Source: Pseudomonas hamedanensis
GTDB taxonomy: Bacteria > Pseudomonadota > Gammaproteobacteria > Pseudomonadales > Pseudomonadaceae
Reading direction: 5' to 3'
Length of the DNA stretch: 64,000 nt
Assembly: GCF_014268595.2 (NCBI RefSeq)
Contig: NZ_CP077091.1
Span: 890,501-954,500, forward strand
Shown: piece after piece, positions 26,317-37,600 of the stretch
Position numbering within the stretch: the stretch's first letter is position 1
Layout of the letters: each line of letters starts with the position of its first letter
Program-made: the position numbers and the translations under genes
Notes under the pieces: generated by a model
Seen by the model: only the letters and a program-made list of their open reading frames with translations
Told to the model about the DNA's origin: nothing
Databases searched by the model: none

Positions 26317-26745
26317 ATGGTCAATAAAGCTTTTACCTACAGGGCAGCGGCGTGGCTTTGTGCGGCGTTCCTTGTGATTTCAGGAGAAACAGGTATGGCC
26401 AGCAGCCTCAGGCTCGAAGAACCTTCAGTGTTTGCCGGAAAGTGGCTGGCAACGCTGTCCACCACACGTGATGACCCCAAGGCGCAAAAGCTGCAAGACA
26501 AGCCCTCGAATACCTGTGAGGTTGAACTGCTTGCCAACCAGACTTTGGGTCAAGGAACCAATTGTCTGGGCGCATGGCTGGAGCAGGCGCCGATTGGCTG
26601 GTTTGCTGACCCCGACGGCTTATCCATGACCGGCAACGAAGGCTCAAGAATCCAGTTCTTCAGCCGACAACGTGATGGGTATTATCTGGCGACTTTGCAG
26701 TCCGGCCTTGTCGTGACGCTGGAGCGTGTAGCACCCGACAAATGA
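26317..26745 (+). CDS. aprI: Serralysin inhibitor AprI (Inh)
   Basis: The product from ATG 26317 has 142 residues with a Sec signal peptide (WLCAAFLVISGETGMA-SS). The mature part (SSLRLEEPSVFAGKWL, one Cys pair in NTCEVELL and GTNCLGAW) fits the small beta-barrel inhibitor that blocks the AprA zinc site with its N-terminus, preventing periplasmic self-damage. The frame is open 24 codons further upstream but lacks a signal there. It lies 92 bases after aprA, as in related loci, and 200 bases before aprD. Confidence 0.92.
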   Translation: MVNKAFTYRAAAWLCAAFLVISGETGMASSLRLEEPSVFAGKWLATLSTTRDDPKAQKLQDKPSNTCEVELLANQTLGQGTNCLGAWLEQAPIGWFADPDGLSMTGNEGSRIQFFSRQRDGYYLATLQSGLVVTLERVAPDK

Positions 26746-26945
26746 TCGAGGTTGCCAATCAAGTTGGATATAAGGATTCACCCACTGGTTATAAAAAGAT
26801 TTTTGAGGACAACTGCACTGCATTGAGCAGCGCTAGTTGTTATGAAAGTGTAAGCGGCCCCTCGCGAAACAGTGTTGACGCATGGCTCGCTTGATTAATT
26901 GAAGTCCCGTCAGCGCATGGCGAGCAATAATTCCAGGAAGAACCA

Positions 26946-28721
26946 ATGAAGATGGCGAAGGCCCCAGCCACCGCTCCGTTAATCAAGGCACTGGGTGACT
27001 ATAAGAGCATCCTGATCAGCGTCGGTTGTTTCACCGCGCTGATTAACGTGCTGATGCTGGTGCCCTCCATTTATATGCTTCAGGTCTACGACCGAGTGCT
27101 GTCATCGCAGAACGAAACCACCCTGGCGATGCTGTCGCTGATGGTTGTCGGTTTCTTCGCCTTCATCGGTCTGCTGGAAGTGATCCGCAGTTTTATCGTC
27201 ATCCGCATTGGCAGTCAGCTGGAGCGCCGCTTCAACCTGCGCGTCTATCAGGCTGCGTTCGAACGCAATCTGTTCAAAGGCGAAGGCAACGCCGGGCAAT
27301 CGCTGGGCGACTTGACTCACATTCGCCAGTTCGTCACCGGGCCGGCGCTGTTTGCCTTCTTCGATGCGCCGTGGTTTCCGGTCTATCTGTTTGTGATTTA
27401 CCTGTTCAACGTCTGGCTGGGTGTACTTGCTACGGCGGGGGCGCTGCTGTTGATCGCACTCGCGTGCCTGAATGAATTCATGACGAAAAAACCGCTGGGC
27501 GACGCCGCCGGTTTTTCCCAGAAGTCCAGCCAGTTGGCCACCAGCCACTTGCACAACGCCGAAACCATTCAAGCCATGGGCATGCTCGGCTCGTTGCGCA
27601 AACGCTGGTTCCAGGTGCATTCGCGCTTCCTCGGTTTGCAGAACCAGGCCAGCGACACCGGCGCGGTGATCAGCTCGCTGAGCAAGACCCTGCGTCTGTG
27701 CCTGCAATCGCTGGTGCTGGGACTCGGTGCATTGTTGGTGATCAAGGGCGATATGACCGCCGGGATGATGATCGCCGGTTCCATTCTGATGGGGCGCGTG
27801 TTGAGCCCGATCGATCAATTGATCGCCGTGTGGAAACAGTGGAGCGGGGCGAAACTGGCGTACCGCCGTCTCGATGCGCTGTTGCAGGCATTCCCGCCGA
27901 GCGACGAGGCCATGGCGCTGCCGCCGCCGAAAGGCCAGATCACGTTCGAACAGGTCAGCGCCGGGCCGCCGGGGCAACGGACAGCGACCCTGCACATGGT
28001 CAATTTCAATCTGGGCGCCGGTGAAGTGTTGGGCGTGCTGGGCGCTTCGGGCTCCGGCAAATCGACGCTGGCGCGGGTGCTGGTGGGTGTGTGGCCGACC
28101 CTCGGCGGCACGGTGCGTCTGGACGGCGCCGACATTCACCGTTGGAACCGCGATCAACTTGGCCCCTACATCGGTTATCTGCCTCAGGACATCGAGCTGT
28201 TCAGCGGCAGCATTGCCGAGAACATCGCCCGTTTCAGCGACGCCGACCCGCAAAAGGTTGTCGCCGCCGCGCAGCAGGCAGGCGTTCACGAGATGATTCT
28301 GCGCCTGCCACAAGGCTACGACACGCAACTGGGCGAGGACGGCAGCGGCTTGTCCGGCGGCCAGAAACAACGGGTGGCCCTGGCCCGCGCTCTGTACGGC
28401 AACCCGAGCCTGGTGGTGCTGGACGAACCCAACTCCAACCTCGACACCGTCGGTGAAGCGGCACTGGCCAGTGCCATTGCGCAACTCAAGGCGCAAGGCA
28501 CCACCGTCGTACTGGTGACGCATCGCTCCTCGGTGCTGGCCCAGGCCGACAAGCTGCTGGTCCTCAATGACGGCCGTTTGCAGGCGTTCGGTCCGAGCCA
28601 GGACGTGCTCAAAGCACTCTCCGGTCAGCAGGAACAACCCCGTGAAAAAGCTGCACCAGCGCCGGGCGGGCTCAGCATGAGTCGGCAGTATCAGCCCACG
28701 ACAAGGAATTCGGGTGTATGA
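26946..28721 (+). CDS. aprD: Type I secretion ABC transporter AprD
   Basis: A 591-residue inner-membrane permease fused to an ATPase. Residues 20-300 contain the membrane helices (ILISVGCFTALINVLMLVPS; GVLATAGALLLIALAC). The ATPase has Walker A GASGSGKSTL, signature LSGGQKQRVALARAL, Walker B LVVLDEPNSNLD and H-loop VTHR. It energises export of AprA and probably of the two RTX lipases. AGGAAG precedes the start. Its stop overlaps the aprE start by four bases (ATGA). Confidence 0.96.
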   Translation: MKMAKAPATAPLIKALGDYKSILISVGCFTALINVLMLVPSIYMLQVYDRVLSSQNETTLAMLSLMVVGFFAFIGLLEVIRSFIVIRIGSQLERRFNLRVYQAAFERNLFKGEGNAGQSLGDLTHIRQFVTGPALFAFFDAPWFPVYLFVIYLFNVWLGVLATAGALLLIALACLNEFMTKKPLGDAAGFSQKSSQLATSHLHNAETIQAMGMLGSLRKRWFQVHSRFLGLQNQASDTGAVISSLSKTLRLCLQSLVLGLGALLVIKGDMTAGMMIAGSILMGRVLSPIDQLIAVWKQWSGAKLAYRRLDALLQAFPPSDEAMALPPPKGQITFEQVSAGPPGQRTATLHMVNFNLGAGEVLGVLGASGSGKSTLARVLVGVWPTLGGTVRLDGADIHRWNRDQLGPYIGYLPQDIELFSGSIAENIARFSDADPQKVVAAAQQAGVHEMILRLPQGYDTQLGEDGSGLSGGQKQRVALARALYGNPSLVVLDEPNSNLDTVGEAALASAIAQLKAQGTTVVLVTHRSSVLAQADKLLVLNDGRLQAFGPSQDVLKALSGQQEQPREKAAPAPGGLSMSRQYQPTTRNSGV

Positions 28722-30067
28722 GCAGCGCCAGCATGAACACTGAAAACGAAGCGAACATGGAACACGCCTACCTCACCGAACGCCCGGAACGCGATGCGAA
28801 ATTCTTCGCGCGCCTGGGCTGGATCCTGGCCATCGTCGGTGCCGGCAGCTTCTTCACCTGGGCCGCGCTGGCACCGCTCGATCAAGGCATTCCCGTGCAG
28901 GGCACCGTCGTGGTGTCGGGCAAGCGCAAAGCCGTGCAATCGATGAGCAGCGGCGTGGTCAGCCGGATTCTGGTGCGCGAAGGCGAGATCGTGAAACAGG
29001 GCCAGCCGCTGTTTCGTCTCGACCAGACCCAGGTCGCTGCCGACGTGCAATCGCTGCAAGCGCAATACCGCATGGCCTGGGCCAGCCTCGCGCGCTGGCA
29101 GGCGGAGCGCGACAACCTCAAGCAAGTGACCTTTCCCGCCGAGTTGAGCAACGACCCGGACCCGCGCCTGGCGCTGGTGCTTGAAGGCCAGCGCCAACTG
29201 TTCAGCAGCCGTCGCGAAGCGTTCTCTCGTGAGCAAGCCGCGCTGCGCGCCAATATCGAAGGCGCCACCGCACAACTGGCGGGGATGCGCCGCGCCCGCA
29301 GTGACCTCAATGCCCAGGCCAGTTCCTTGCAGCAACAACTGAGCAACCTGCAACCGCTGGCCGACAACGGCTACATCCCGCGCAACCGCTTGATGGACTA
29401 CCAGCGACAACTGTCGCAAGTGCAACAGCAACTGGCAGAGAACACCGGCGAAAGCGGGCGTGTGGAGCAGGGCATTCTCGAGTCGCGCCTGAAGTTGCAA
29501 CAGCACAGCGAGGAATACCAGAAGGAAGTCCGCACGCAACTGGCCGACGCGCAACTGAAAAGCGTCACCCTGTCCGAGCAACTGACATCCGCCGGTTTCG
29601 ACCTGCAACACAGCGAGATTCTCGCCACTGCCGATGGCATCGCGGTCAACCTCGGCGTCCACACCGAAGGCGCCGTGGTGCGTCAGGGCGAAACCCTGCT
29701 GGAAATCGTGCCGCAAGGCACCACCCTGGAAGTGGAAGGGCATCTGCCGATCAACCTGATCGACAAGGTCGGCACGCATTTGCCCGTGGACATTCTGTTT
29801 ACCGCCTTCAACCAAAGCAAAACGCCGCGTGTACCCGGCGAAGTCAGCCTGATTTCCGCCGACCAGATGGTCGACGAGAAAACCGGCGTGCCGTACTACG
29901 TGTTGCGCAGCAGCGTCAGCGATCAGGCCATGGAAAAACTCAACGGCCTGGTGATCAAGCCCGGCATGCCTGCGGAAATGTTCGTGCGCACCGGCGAGCG
30001 TTCACTCCTCAACTACCTGTTCAAACCGCTGCTCGATCGAGCCGGTTCCGCGTTGACCGAGGAATAA
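28718..30067 (+). CDS. aprE: Type I secretion membrane-fusion protein AprE
   Basis: A 449-residue HlyD-family adaptor. One N-terminal membrane segment (WILAIVGAGSFFTWAALAPL, about 38-57) is followed by a lipoyl/barrel part (GIPVQGTVVVSGKRKAVQ), a long coiled coil (100-270, many Gln/Leu/Ala heptads) and a C-terminal beta domain (EGAVVRQGETLLEIVPQGT). It bridges AprD and AprF across the periplasm. It is translationally coupled to aprD and two bases from aprF. Confidence 0.96.
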   Translation: MSSASMNTENEANMEHAYLTERPERDAKFFARLGWILAIVGAGSFFTWAALAPLDQGIPVQGTVVVSGKRKAVQSMSSGVVSRILVREGEIVKQGQPLFRLDQTQVAADVQSLQAQYRMAWASLARWQAERDNLKQVTFPAELSNDPDPRLALVLEGQRQLFSSRREAFSREQAALRANIEGATAQLAGMRRARSDLNAQASSLQQQLSNLQPLADNGYIPRNRLMDYQRQLSQVQQQLAENTGESGRVEQGILESRLKLQQHSEEYQKEVRTQLADAQLKSVTLSEQLTSAGFDLQHSEILATADGIAVNLGVHTEGAVVRQGETLLEIVPQGTTLEVEGHLPINLIDKVGTHLPVDILFTAFNQSKTPRVPGEVSLISADQMVDEKTGVPYYVLRSSVSDQAMEKLNGLVIKPGMPAEMFVRTGERSLLNYLFKPLLDRAGSALTEE

Positions 30068-30069
30068 GG

Positions 30070-31440
30070 ATGTTCGGCTGTATGAATAAGCTCTCAATGC
30101 TGGGGGCAGCGATGATGCTGCTTGCAAGCCACTCGGCAGTCGCGGCGATGGGGCCGTTCGAGATCTACGAACAGGCGCTGCGCAATGACCCGGTGTTCCT
30201 TGGCGCGATCAAGGAGCGTGATGCCGGTCTTGAAAACCGCGCCATCGGCCGCGCCGGACTGTTGCCCAGAATTGGCTACACCTACAACAAGGGGCGCAAC
30301 TCTTCGAAAGCCACGTCCCTTGATGAGCGCGCGCGCAACCGTACCGACGAGCGCAACTACAACAGTTATGGCTCGGCGCTGACGGTGCAGCAACCGCTGC
30401 TCGACTATGAGGCTTACGCTGCGTATCGCAAGGGCGTGGCGCAGTCGCTGTTTGCCGATGAAGCGTTTCGCGGCAAGAGTCAGGAGCTGCTGGTGCGGGT
30501 GCTCGATAACTACACCAAGGCGCTTTTTGCCCAGGACCAGATCGACATTGCCCAGGCCAAAAAGAAGGCCTACGAACAGCAGTTCCAGCAGAACGAACAC
30601 ATGTTCAAGCAAGGCGAGGGCACACGTACCGATATTCTCGAAGCCGAGTCACGTTATGAACTGGCGACTGCCGAGGAAATCGAGGCGCGCAACGAACAGG
30701 ACGCGGCCCTGCGCGAGCTGGGGGCGCTGGTCGGCGTGCCGGCCGTGGACATCGGCGATCTGGCACCGCTCGGTCCGCAATTCCAGACCTTCACCTTGCA
30801 GCCAGCCAACTTCGAAACCTGGCACGAGCTGGCGATCAGCAACAACCCGAACCTGGCTTCGCAGCGCCAAGCGGTTGAAGTGGCTCGCTATGAGGTCGAG
30901 CGTAACCGCGCCGGGCACCTGCCGAAAATCAACGCCTACGCCTCGATGCGCGATAACGAGTCGGAGAGCGGCAACACATACAACCAGCGCTATGAAACCA
31001 ACACCATCGGCCTGGAAGTCAGCGTGCCGCTGTACGCCGGTGGCGGGGTGTCGGCCTCAACCCGTCAGGCCAGCCGCACCATGGAGCAGGCGGAATACGA
31101 ACTCGACGGCAAGACCCGCGAAACCCTGATCGAATTGCGCCGCCAGTTCAGCGCCTGCCTGTCCGGGGTCAGCAAATTGCGCGCCTATCAAAAGGCGTTG
31201 AAGTCGGCTGAAGCGCTGGTGGTCTCGACGAAGCAGAGCATTCTGGGCGGTGAGCGGACCAATCTCGACGCGTTGAACGCTGAGCAGCAGCTGTTCACCA
31301 CTCGCCGGGATCTGGCCCAGGCGCGCTACGACTATTTAATGGCCTGGACCAAATTGCATTACTACGCCGGGACCTTGAACGAGCAGGACCTGGCGCGGGT
31401 GGATGAGGCTTTTATGGTCGCTCAGCAGCCCTCTCCCTAA
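30070..31440 (+). CDS. aprF: Type I secretion outer-membrane channel AprF (TolC family)
   Basis: A 456-residue TolC-like protein with a signal peptide (LGAAMMLLASHSAVAA) and the two repeated outer-membrane-efflux domains, e.g. YEQALRNDPVFLGAIKERDA and the second-half ISNNPNLASQRQAVEVARYE. A start at the internal ATG 30082 (MNKLSMLG) would also give a good signal. It completes AprDEF. The gap to prtA is only 57 bases and shows no terminator, so the autotransporter genes may share the transcript. Confidence 0.95.
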   Translation: MFGCMNKLSMLGAAMMLLASHSAVAAMGPFEIYEQALRNDPVFLGAIKERDAGLENRAIGRAGLLPRIGYTYNKGRNSSKATSLDERARNRTDERNYNSYGSALTVQQPLLDYEAYAAYRKGVAQSLFADEAFRGKSQELLVRVLDNYTKALFAQDQIDIAQAKKKAYEQQFQQNEHMFKQGEGTRTDILEAESRYELATAEEIEARNEQDAALRELGALVGVPAVDIGDLAPLGPQFQTFTLQPANFETWHELAISNNPNLASQRQAVEVARYEVERNRAGHLPKINAYASMRDNESESGNTYNQRYETNTIGLEVSVPLYAGGGVSASTRQASRTMEQAEYELDGKTRETLIELRRQFSACLSGVSKLRAYQKALKSAEALVVSTKQSILGGERTNLDALNAEQQLFTTRRDLAQARYDYLMAWTKLHYYAGTLNEQDLARVDEAFMVAQQPSP

Positions 31441-31497
31441 GCCTCTCCCGAGGAACACGCAACACCGCAAAAAGACCCGATAAAACAAAAAAAGCGA

Positions 31498-34446
31498 GTG
31501 ATGAACATGGACGTACGCATCAAGCCGATCCCGGTCGGCACCCTGTTGCTTGTGATTTGTGCTACCTCGGCTCAGGCGCAGTATCTTGAGTCCGGCCAGC
31601 CCGGCGCCCCGGCCAGTTGGCGCAGCGCCGAATTCCTCCGGGACTGGGGCCTGGGCCGGATGCAGGCCGAGCAAGCGTATGCCGCCGGCATCACCGGCAA
31701 AGGCGTGAAAATCGGCGCTCTCGATTCAGGCTTCGATGCGGCCCACCCCGAGTTCGCTACGGATCGCTATCACCCGGTACTCGCCAGCGGCCGTTACGTC
31801 GACGGTACGCTGTTCAACGTTAACGGCACCCTAAACCCCAACAACGATTCCCACGGCACCCACGTGGTCGGCACCATGGGCGCTTCCCGTGATGGCAGCG
31901 GCATGCACGGTGTTGCCTACAACGCGCAGATTTTCGTTGGCAACACCAACAAGAACGACAGTTTTCTGTTCGGTCCCAATCCCGATCCGCGCTATTTCAA
32001 AGCGGTGTACGACGCCCTGGCCGACGCTGGCGTACGAGCGATCAACAACAGCTGGGGCAGTCAGCCGCCGGACGTCAGCTACCGCACGTTGGCGGACTTG
32101 CACGCCGCCTATGCCCAGCACTGGAACAAGGGCACTTGGCTCGACGCGGCGGCCGACGTTTCGCGCCGGGGCGTGATCAACGTCTTCAGCGCCGGCAACA
32201 GCGGCTACCCAAATGCCAGCGTGCGTTCGGCACTGCCGTATTTTCAGCCGGATCTGGAAGGGCACTGGCTGGCCGTGTCGGGCCTGGACCAAAGCAATCA
32301 GCAGAAGTACAACCAGTGCGGCATCGCCAAGTACTGGTGCATCAGCACACCGGGCGCGAAGATCGACAGCACTATTCCCGGCGGCGGTTATGCGATCAAG
32401 TCCGGCACCTCGATGTCCGCGCCGCATGCGACCGGCGCGTTGGCGCTGGTGATGGAACGCTATCCGTACATGAGCAATCAGCAGGCGCTGGAGGTGCTGT
32501 TGACCACCGCCACACAGCTTGACGGTTCGCTGACAGAGGCGCCGACCGAGCGAGTCGGTTGGGGCGTGGCCAACTTGAACCGGGCGATGCGCGGCCCGGG
32601 GCAACTGCTTGGCGCCTTCGACGCCAATCTGGCCGCCGGCCAGCGCGATGTCTGGAGCAACGACATCTCCGACACCGCGCTGCTCCAGCGTCAGCGCGAA
32701 GACGCCGCTGAACACAGCGCCTGGCAGCAAACCCTGCAAGACAAGGGCTGGCAGAACGGCGTTCCAGTCGGCGCCAGTCAGCAGGAGCAGACCGATTACG
32801 CGGTCGGCACGGCCCGCGATGCCGCAGCGGCGAATCGCGTGTATCAGGGCAGCCTGATCAAGTCCGGTGGCGGCCAACTGGTGCTTGCCGGCAACAATAC
32901 CTATCGCGGCCCGACCACCGTCAATGGCGGCCTGCTGACGGTCAATGGTTCGCTGGCCTCAGCCGTTACCGTGAACGCCAACGGCACGCTTGGCGGGTCC
33001 GGGCGCATCGCAACGTTGCTGGCCAATAACGGCGCTCGCGTGGCGCCGGGCAATTCCATCGGCACCCTGAACGTGGCGGGCGATGTCACCTTCGCGCCTG
33101 GCTCGACCTACGCCGTGGAACTGTCGCCCACCGCCAGCGACCGCCTTGTGGCCGGCGGCAGTGCCAGCGTCAGCGGGGCCACGGTCAGCCTGGCGCTGGA
33201 GAACAGCCCGACACTGCTCAGCACCCGCGAGGTGCAAAGTCTGCTCGGCACGCAGTACCACATTTTGCAGGCGGCCGATGGCATTCAGGGCCGCTTCGTT
33301 GCGGTGCTGCCGGACTACCTGTTTATCGGCGGCCGTCTCGACTACGCCGCCACCGCTATTCAACTGAATATCGAGCGCAATTCGAACAGTTTCGCCAGTG
33401 TCGGTCTGACGCCGAATCAGCGCTCGGTTGCGGCCGCCGCCGAGGGCTTGGGCGCTGGCAATCCAGTCTATGAAAGCCTGCTGCGTTCGCCGACAGTGGC
33501 CACTGCGCAACAGGCTTTCCAGCAATTGAGCGGCGAAATCTATCCGGCCCTCGGATCGATGCTGATCAATGACAGTCGTCAGGTGCGCGACGCCGTTGGC
33601 GAGCGTCTGCAGCAGCCTGCGGCGGCGCAGAACAATGGCTGGATCAAAGCCCTTGGCGCTTGGGGGCGCACCGATTCGGGTAACGACACGGCGGGCTACA
33701 ACACCTCGATTGGCGGCTTGCTGGCCGGCGTCGACGGCGCGCTCGACGAGCAGACCCGCGTCGGTCTGGTCACCGGTTACAGCGACAGTTCGCTAAGCAT
33801 GGGTTCGGGCACGCATTCCTCGGCGAAGGTCGACAGCTACCACCTCGGAGCCTACGCCGGTCATGCCATCGGCGCCTGGCGCTTGAGCACTGGCGCGGCG
33901 TACAGCTGGCATCGCGGCGATGTGAAACGTGAACTGCAATACGGCGATGTCAGTGCCAGGCAGAAAGCCAAAGTCGATGCGGCAACCACCCAGGTCTTCG
34001 GTGAAGCGGCGTATCGACTCAACGTGCTGGAGCCGTTCGCCAACCTCACCTATGTGCATCTGGACACCGAAGGCTTTCGGGAGAAGGGCGATGGCGCAGC
34101 GCTGAAAAGTTCTGGCGATCAGCGTGACGCGGTGCTCAGCACCCTCGGCGTGCGAGCGCTCAAGACGATCAACCTGACGAACCGGCAGTCGCTGGATGTC
34201 AGCGGCCACGTCGGCTGGCAGCACAGCCTGACGGATATCGAATCGCAGCAGCACCTGCGCTTTGCCAGCGGCGGCGCGCCGTATGCAGTCGAAAGCTCGG
34301 CCCTGGTGCGCGATGCCGCACTGGTCGGCGTGCAGGCCAGTCTGGCGTTGAGCAAAGACGTGCGGGTCAACCTCGACTACAACGGCCAGTTGGCGAGCCG
34401 CGAGAAGCTGCACGGCGTTGGTTTGAGCTTGAACTGGCAGTTCTGA
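31498..34446 (+). CDS. prtA: Autotransporter subtilisin-like serine protease PrtA
   Basis: A 982-residue type V secreted protease. A signal peptide ends near SAQA-Q (about residue 27). The S8 catalytic domain (50-370) has Asp76 in GALDSG, His119 in DSHGTHVVG and Ser305 in SGTSMSAPH. A short passenger stem contains the autotransporter-associated repeat (GGQLVLAGNNTYRGPTTV; then VAPGNSIGTLNVAGDVTF). The last 280 residues form the beta-barrel, ending in the aromatic SLNWQF. It is paralogous to PrtB next door and corresponds to prtA of the aprX-lipA locus in P. fluorescens B52. It does not need AprDEF. It is likely cell-surface or released. Confidence 0.9.
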   Translation: MMNMDVRIKPIPVGTLLLVICATSAQAQYLESGQPGAPASWRSAEFLRDWGLGRMQAEQAYAAGITGKGVKIGALDSGFDAAHPEFATDRYHPVLASGRYVDGTLFNVNGTLNPNNDSHGTHVVGTMGASRDGSGMHGVAYNAQIFVGNTNKNDSFLFGPNPDPRYFKAVYDALADAGVRAINNSWGSQPPDVSYRTLADLHAAYAQHWNKGTWLDAAADVSRRGVINVFSAGNSGYPNASVRSALPYFQPDLEGHWLAVSGLDQSNQQKYNQCGIAKYWCISTPGAKIDSTIPGGGYAIKSGTSMSAPHATGALALVMERYPYMSNQQALEVLLTTATQLDGSLTEAPTERVGWGVANLNRAMRGPGQLLGAFDANLAAGQRDVWSNDISDTALLQRQREDAAEHSAWQQTLQDKGWQNGVPVGASQQEQTDYAVGTARDAAAANRVYQGSLIKSGGGQLVLAGNNTYRGPTTVNGGLLTVNGSLASAVTVNANGTLGGSGRIATLLANNGARVAPGNSIGTLNVAGDVTFAPGSTYAVELSPTASDRLVAGGSASVSGATVSLALENSPTLLSTREVQSLLGTQYHILQAADGIQGRFVAVLPDYLFIGGRLDYAATAIQLNIERNSNSFASVGLTPNQRSVAAAAEGLGAGNPVYESLLRSPTVATAQQAFQQLSGEIYPALGSMLINDSRQVRDAVGERLQQPAAAQNNGWIKALGAWGRTDSGNDTAGYNTSIGGLLAGVDGALDEQTRVGLVTGYSDSSLSMGSGTHSSAKVDSYHLGAYAGHAIGAWRLSTGAAYSWHRGDVKRELQYGDVSARQKAKVDAATTQVFGEAAYRLNVLEPFANLTYVHLDTEGFREKGDGAALKSSGDQRDAVLSTLGVRALKTINLTNRQSLDVSGHVGWQHSLTDIESQQHLRFASGGAPYAVESSALVRDAALVGVQASLALSKDVRVNLDYNGQLASREKLHGVGLSLNWQF

Positions 34447-34451
34447 CCGCT

Positions 34452-34573
34452 TGTGGCGAGGGGATTTATCCCCGTTGGGCTGCGAAGCGGCCCCCAGCAA
34501 TCTTTCCTGCCAACCGTACACACAGGTTTTGCGACTGCTGCGCAGTCGAGCGGGGATGAATCCCCTCGCCACA
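34452..34573. repeat. Inverted REP-like pair between prtA and prtB
   Basis: TGTGGCGAGGGGATTTATCC at the left and GGGGATGAATCCCCTCGCCACA at the right form a long inverted repeat enclosing about 80 bases. It may fold in the mRNA and set different levels of prtA and prtB. Confidence 0.75.
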
Positions 34574-34671
34574 GGTGCGGTGTGTCATTGGCTACAGCGG
34601 ACAAAGGTGCCTCTCGCCACAGCTATTGAAGCAATCGGATTTTTCGCAACAACACTAAGGAAGGTCGCTGG

Positions 34672-37600
34672 ATGAAAAACAACAATACCCCCGCGCAAAC
34701 GGGCGGCTGCTTTGCCCTGAAAACCCTGACGCTGGCGATGCTGTGTGCCAGCGCCATGGCGCAAGCCGCACCGTATGTCGAAAATGGCCGCACGGGTGAT
34801 CCGTCGAGTTGGCGCAGCAGCGAGTTTCAGGCCGACTGGGGCCTGGGAGCGATTGGCGCCGATCATGCCTACGCCGCCGGCTACACCGGCAAGGGTGTGA
34901 AACTGGGGATCTTCGATCAGCCGGTATACGCCGCGCACCCGGAATTCTCCGGCGCGAATAAAGTCGTCACTCTGGTCACAAGCGGCATCCGCGAATACAC
35001 CGACCCGTACATCCCGGTGAAGGCCGGCGATGCGTTCCTTTATGACGGTTCGCCCTCGGTCGGCTCCAACGGCAAGCTTGGGGCACACGGCACTCACGTC
35101 GGCGGTATCGCCGCGGGCAGTCGTGACGGTGGGGTGATGCACGGCGTCGCGTTCGGTGCGCAGATCATCAGTGCCGATAACGGCGACCCAGGCCCGGAGG
35201 ACGGCATCGTCCGTGGCAACGACGGCGCGGTGTACAAGGCCGGTTGGGACGCGCTGATCGCCAGCGGTGCGCGGATCATCAACAACAGTTGGGGGATCGG
35301 CATCACTGATCGCTTCGACCTCGGCGGCCGTGATCCGGCGTACCCACACTTTACCGTCAACGATGCGCAGGTGCAGTTCAACGAGATTCGCACGCTGCTC
35401 GGCACCAAACCCGGTGGCGCCTATGACGGCGCGATAGCTGCTGCGCGCAGCGGCATCGTGACCATCTTCGCCGCCGGCAACGACTACAACCTCAACAACC
35501 CGGATGCCATCGCCGGCCTCGGTTACTTCGTGCCGGACATCGCGCCGAACTGGATCACCGTGGCGGCCCTGCAAAAGAATCCGGATCTGGCCAGCGCCAA
35601 TCCGTACATCATGAGTACGTTCTCCTCGCGTTGCGGCTATACGGCGAGTTTCTGCGTCTCGGCACCGGGCACTAAAATCTACAGCGCGATCATCGAAGGC
35701 ACCAACGCCGACAACCTGACCACCAGCTACGCCAACTACAACGGCACCTCCATGGCCGCGCCGCATGTGGCCGGTTCCATGGCAGTGCTGATGGAGCGTT
35801 TCCCGTACATGACCGGCGATCAGGTCGCCACGGTCTTGCGAACCACCGCCACCGACCTCGGCGCACCGGGCATCGACGCCTTGTACGGCTGGGGCATGAT
35901 CAACCTGCGCAAGGGCATCGACGGCCCGTCGATGTTCGTCACCGAGCAGGACATTCCCGAGGAGTTCAGGATTCAGGGCGCCTACGGCTCCGGGCAGTTT
36001 GTCGCCGATCTGCCGGGTATCGGCGCGATAATCGATCAAGGCAAACCGACTGAACGCGTGTGCACCGACATTACCTGCGGCCTCGACACCTGGCGCAACG
36101 ACATTGCCGGCCACGGCGGCCTGACCAAGCAAGGCATCGGCACGCTGGTGCTGACCGGCAACAACAGCTACAGCGGCCCGACCCTGATCAATCAGGGCCG
36201 CCTGGCCGTCAACGGTTCGCTGCAATCGGCGGTCACGGTCAATGACGGCGGCATCCTCGGTGGCAACGGTCGCATCGGCGCGCTGGCAGTGAACCGCGGC
36301 GGTACGGTGGCGCCGGGTAACTCGATCGGCACTCTGAACGTGGCTGGCGACGTCACCTTCGCGCCGGGTTCGACCTACGCCGTAGAGTTGTCGCCAACCA
36401 GCAGCGACCAGATCAATGCAACCGGCAAAGCGGTGATCGAGGGCGCCACGGTGAGCATGGCGCTGGAAAACAGTCCGACCTTGCTCAGCACCGGCGAAGT
36501 GCAAAGCCTGCTCGGCACGCGCTACAACATCCTGCAAGCGGCCGGCGGCATTGAAGGGCGCTTCGGCCAGGTGTTGCCGGATTATGCATTCCTCGGTGGC
36601 ACGCTGGACTATTCGGCTGACGGCATCCAGCTGGCGGTGGGGCGTAACGCCGCCTCGTTCGCCAGCGTCGGCCTGACGCCGAATCAGCGTGCGGTCGGTG
36701 CCGCTGCCGAGCGCCTGGGTGCGGGCAACGCGTTGTTCGAAAGCCTGTTGCTGTCGCCCAACGCGGCGTCGGCGCAACAAGCCTTTCAACAGTTGTCCGG
36801 CGAGATCCACCCGGCCATCGGCACGCTGCTGATCAACGACAGCCGCTACCTGCGCGAGGCCGTCGGTGAGCGCCTGCGTGAGCGCGATCTGTTCAATGCC
36901 GACGCGCCCACCGACGCGGGCAGCAATGCCTGGGTCAAGGTGCTGGGTTCCTGGGGAGAGAGCGACGGCGGGCATAAGAACGCCGACTCCAACAGCTCCA
37001 TCGGCGGCCTGCTGGCCGGTGTCGATGGCTTGATTGCTGAAGATACGCGGCTGGGTTTCGTCACCGGTTACAGCGACAGCTCATTGAGCATGGGCAGCGG
37101 CACGCATTCCTCGGCGTCAGTCGACAGCTACCACTTGGGCGCGTATCTGGGCCATGAAATCGATGCCCTGCGCCTGACCGTCGGCGGCGCCTACAGCTGG
37201 CACCGCATCGACGTGAAGCGTGACCTGCAGATCGGCGATGTCGGCAGCAAACAGAAAACCAAGCGTGACGCGACCACGGCGCAGTTGTTCACCGAAGCCG
37301 CTTACGATCTGGGCCTGCAACCGATGAACCTCGAACCGTTCGCCAACCTGTCCTACGTGCACCTCAACACCGACAGCTTCACCGAAAAGGGTGATGCCGC
37401 GGCGCTGAAGGGCGGTGAAGACAATCGCGATGTGGTGCTCTCGACCCTGGGTGTTCGGGCCAAACGCAGCTTCGCCCTGTCGGATCAACATCAGCTGGAA
37501 CTGGGCGCCAGTCTCGGCTGGCAGCACAACCTGAGCGACGTCGATGCCGACAGTCATTTGGCCTTCGCCAACGGCAACAGCGCATTCACTGTGCAAAGCG

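Noticed and set aside
34585-36975. 796-codon minus-strand frame opposite prtB
   Set aside because: It is a shadow of the PrtB reading frame, with Val/Ala/Arg/Asp-rich translation and no domain.
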